From an uncultured Myroides sp. (GTDB lineage: Bacteria; Bacteroidota; Bacteroidia; Flavobacteriales; Flavobacteriaceae): DNA of 64,000 nucleotides. A program made the position numbers and the translations under genes. The notes under the pieces were generated by a model. The model worked only from the letters and a program-made list of their open reading frames with translations. It was not told where the DNA came from and ran no database searches. This document shows positions 61,965 to 64,000 of the stretch, piece after piece. Each line of letters begins with the position of its first letter. The stretch's first letter is position 1. The stretch spans positions 55,226 to 119,225 of the forward strand of contig CAJYTF010000026.1 of assembly GCA_913777665.1 (NCBI GenBank). The letters run 5' to 3'.

Positions 61965-61990
61965 ACGATAAAGTATCGTATCTTTATCGT
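61965..61990. promoter_or_regulatory. Perfect dyad upstream of the RHH-transposase pair
   Basis: ACGATAAAG - 8 bases - CTTTATCGT, exactly palindromic arms, 25 bases before the RHH ATG. The spacing suits a ribbon-helix-helix dimer-of-dimers operator; a TATCTTTA in the right half resembles a -7 element. Confidence 0.5.
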
Positions 61991-62015
61991 ATAAGTTAAA
62001 ATAAAGAACAAAATT

Positions 62016-62186
62016 ATGGGAATAGCAAAAGACAAAAAAAGACATGAAGTGCATTTAAAAACTGATGTTATTGATGTATTATCAAAAATTGCTGATAAAG
62101 AAAACAGAAGCCTTAAGAATCTTATGGAAAGTATTCTTATTGCTTATGCAAATAATAACAAACTCAAACAAGAAGAAGACTTATGA
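62016..62186 (+). CDS. Small ribbon-helix-helix-like protein
   Basis: 56 residues (MGIAKDKKRHEVHLKTDVID... RSLKNLMESILIAYANNN), too short for the ORF track. A beta strand (EVHLKTDV) then two helices with the RSLKNLMESIL pattern suit the MetJ/Arc/CopG (RHH) fold. It overlaps the transposase start as ATGA, so the two are coupled. A repressor of the transposase promoter (dyad 61965-61990) is a natural reading; antitoxin function is less likely because no toxin is present. Confidence 0.72.
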   Translation: MGIAKDKKRHEVHLKTDVIDVLSKIADKENRSLKNLMESILIAYANNNKLKQEEDL

Positions 62187-63118
62187 ATATAATGCAGTTT
62201 TTCAAACAGTTTCCCGATGAAGATACTTGTCGGGAACACTTCAAGAAATATCGTGATAGAGTTGGTGTGACTTGTAAGAAATGTGATTGTAAGGAACACT
62301 ACTACTTATCTACCATCAATTACTATAAATGCAAGGAATGTGGTTTCAGAACTTCTCTTAAGAGTGGTACAATTATGGAAAATAGCAAACTACCATATAC
62401 GTATTGGTATATGGCTTTTATGTTTGCTACAAGTACCAAAAAATCCTTCTCAGCACTCGAAATACAAAGACAACTTAACCATGCCTATTATGAACCAATA
62501 TGGGCAATGATGCACAAAATACGCAGAATTATGTCTAAAGCTGATGAAGAATTTCAATTGACTGATTCTGTTGAATTAGATGAGGGATTTTTTGTTACTA
62601 ATCCACCAAAAGATGAAGATGGAAATGTAGTTAAGGGAAAAATGAAACGTGGAAAAGGTAGTCCAAAACAAGCTACTGTTCTTGTAATGGCTGAATCAAA
62701 ACTTAATCCCGACCAAACTAATGTCCACAAATCAAATAGAGCCGTAAAACGCATTAAAATGGTTCATATCGAAGACCATAAGGCTCATACCATTGAAGCA
62801 GAATTAAGAAAAGGTATTGATGTAGAAAATACCTTTGCTCTTACTGATGATGCTCGTCAATACAGTAAACTCAAAGGTATTTTTAAAAAGGGTCATAAGG
62901 CAGTAAATACTACTCATATTAAATCTGACAAAGTACTTCCATGGGTTCATAAGACCATATCAAATGCAAAACGATTATTCCTTGGTGTACATCATTCATT
63001 TGATCGTGAATATTTTCAAAACTACTTAAGTGAATTCTCCTTTAAATTCAACCGTAGAGATTATGATAATATGTTTGAAAGTGTTGCTACTTCTTCTGTG
63101 AAATATGCTTGGTATTAG
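62183..63118 (+). mobile_element. IS1595-family (ISXO2-like) transposase
   Basis: 311 residues. The N-terminal zinc ribbon (CKKCDCKEHYY...YKCKECGF), the W/Y-rich central domain (YTYWYMAFMFATSTKKSFSALEIQRQL), and the ELDEGFF start of the DDE-type ISXO2-like catalytic domain with VLVMAESKL and LTDDARQYSKLKGI are typical. The protein appears full length. I could not identify terminal inverted repeats by eye, so the element borders are unresolved and the start/end given are those of the gene. Confidence 0.88.
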
Positions 63119-63169
63119 TATTTTTAAGGTTTGTACATACTATATATAACAATTAAAAATCCTAATATT

Positions 63170-63529
63170 ATGTTAGATAATCACGAAAAAATTGAATTGA
63201 AACAATTGGATAATATTGAATACTTTGTTAGTAGTAATAGACAATTATTCTTCAATATGAACAAAATAGAAAAAAGTTTAAAACATCATATTTCTTTTTC
63301 AGAATTCTTAAAGTTAGAAGATAACAAATATTTAGAATACTCACGTTCTATAATGCATCATAATAAATTTGGCTTTGAAGCATCAGAAGAATACGCTGAC
63401 AGTTTCTACATAGTAATGAAAGATCAACTGTTCGTAGATTATTTTATTGCTTGTGTTTATATTTATCAAAGTAATGACAAAATACTAATTTCAAAACAGA
63501 ACGATTTATTTGTAAAATATATTCTTTAA
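63170..63529 (+). CDS. Protein of unknown function next to the IS element
   Basis: 119 residues from the ATG at 63170; the track start at 63131 lies 39 bases upstream in noncoding-like sequence. Predicted cytoplasmic alpha/beta (MLDNHEKIELKQLDNIEYF ... DSFYIVMKDQLFVDYFIACVYIYQS). I do not recognise it. It may be a passenger or remnant of the accessory region; Tyr/Phe content is high. Confidence 0.55.
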   Translation: MLDNHEKIELKQLDNIEYFVSSNRQLFFNMNKIEKSLKHHISFSEFLKLEDNKYLEYSRSIMHHNKFGFEASEEYADSFYIVMKDQLFVDYFIACVYIYQSNDKILISKQNDLFVKYIL

Positions 63530-63530
63530 G

Positions 63531-63814
63531 CTATACAAAACTAATGTAATGACCAAAAGTTTCATCATCTACGAATTCTGTATTTTTATCTTCATATATT
63601 ACTAAAATATCAAAATTATTTACGTGATTAGGTACTATCTTCCGTTGCACATCTGTTTTTTCTTCAATAATTTGGACAATATTATAATCACTAATTTTTA
63701 TATCTTTTTTCCATAATACTACCGCTATTGCATTATTCCTTTAAGGTCAGAGATATAATTAATGTTAGCTCTCAACTTTTTGTAAAGGTCTATTTTATCA
63801 CTTATATTATTCAT
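63531..63814 (-). pseudogene. Small minus-strand gene broken by a frameshift, start inside a tandem repeat
   Basis: The minus strand from an ATG at 63814 reads MNNISDKIDLYKKLRANINY ISDLKG before a TAG at 63725. One base over, the frame from 63740 to the TAG at 63531 reads AIAVVLWKKDIKISDYNIV...TDVQRKIVPNHVNNFDILVIYEDKN...HYISFV. The two pieces together form a plausible ~94-residue protein with a single frameshift near 63738. The ATG lies in the first unit of a 7-bp tandem repeat, so the start region is unusual. No family is recognised. Confidence 0.4.
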
Positions 63815-63845
63815 TATTCATTATTCATTATTCATTATTCATTAT
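63811..63845. repeat. 7-bp tandem repeat, five perfect copies of TCATTAT
   Basis: Five exact TCATTAT units (ATAATGA on the minus strand), each containing an ATG on the minus strand. Because 7 is not a multiple of 3, each unit places its ATG in a different frame. The repeat abuts the start of the broken gene 63531-63814. Confidence 0.85.
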
Positions 63846-64000
63846 TATTTATAATATTTATTTCACTAAAGATAATATTTATTCATTACATCCATATATT
63901 TTATTTACTTTTGTTCTCGTTATTTAAGAAAATATTCGTGCTTAATTTATATTATTGCTGAACCGAAATACCACATCGAAAATAAAAGAGCAAATAATGT
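63846..64000. other. AT-rich window end, no gene recognised
   Basis: A TACTTTTG word at 63906-63913 (plus) fits a -7 element that could serve a gene beyond the window. Nothing else is supported. Confidence 0.35.

Noticed and set aside
61904-63165. 9-bp direct repeat AAATCCTAA on both sides of the IS1595-like genes, as a target-site duplication
   Set aside because: No terminal inverted repeats are seen next to it, and such AT-rich words recur by chance.
63728-63961. Plus-strand 77-aa ORF
   Set aside because: Low-complexity Ile/His/Tyr/Phe-rich translation of the tandem repeat and AT-rich flank.
1-64000. tRNA, rRNA genes and CRISPR arrays
   Set aside because: No cloverleaf, rRNA-like or spaced-repeat sequence was recognised by eye.

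Overview
The window is a low-GC, densely coded chromosomal segment of a Flavobacteriaceae-type bacterium (phylum Bacteroidota). The evidence is the near absence of Shine-Dalgarno sequences, repeated promoters of the TAnnTTTG (-7) type with an upstream TTG/TTTG, a type IX secretion C-terminal sorting domain, signal peptides typical of the group, and gene families such as the split transketolase, MeaB and the CarboxypepD_reg-like zinc protein. The genus cannot be fixed from the sequence alone. No rRNA, tRNA or CRISPR array was seen.

Layout. 1-8174: nitronate monooxygenase (cut by the window edge), mnmA, a MORN-like secreted protein, an FAD oxidoreductase, a junction of two broken core-gene tails (yidC and rny), a degenerate DEAD-box protein, a sigma-54 response regulator without a DNA-binding domain, and a NatAB-type ABC exporter. 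8175-18387: grpE-dnaJ, a YceI lipoprotein, aspartate aminotransferase, a secreted T9SS nuclease/phosphatase-family protein, rsmG and small metabolic or regulatory genes. 18500-20623: a PadR/PspC envelope-stress-like operon with a structured leader, an 18-codon leader ORF and a 20-residue hydrophobic peptide at its end. 20661-34935: split transketolase genes with an unrelated secreted protein between them, a frameshifted MFS transporter next to an orphan FecE-like ATPase, a CDF exporter, RluE-like pseudouridine synthase, GlcD-like oxidase with an MFS partner, MeaB, transaldolase, SDR and an M28 peptidase. 35010-44390: acyl-CoA ligase, a frameshifted membrane protein, and a MarR-controlled fatty-acid beta-oxidation operon (fadB-like, thiolase, acyl-CoA dehydrogenase) in which both intercistronic gaps hold a small S23/four-helix-bundle gene framed by inverted repeats. 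44396-54770: EttA, then an LPS/glycan locus of seven glycosyltransferase-like genes and a Kdo-kinase-like gene. 54827-61860: lipoproteins, purL and a metal-binding protein. 62016-63118: an IS1595-like transposase with a co-encoded ribbon-helix-helix protein, followed by short unknown or broken genes and a 7-bp tandem repeat.

The best candidate for something undescribed is the pair of four-helix-bundle cassettes inside the beta-oxidation operon. Each starts right after the stop codon of the preceding fad gene, is bounded by imperfect inverted repeats, and resembles in layout the intervening sequences known from 23S rRNA, but sits in mRNA. Other items worth checking are two homopolymer frameshifts (one at a perfect -1 slippery heptamer), the head-to-head yidC/rny fragment junction, and the leader of the PadR/PspC operon.
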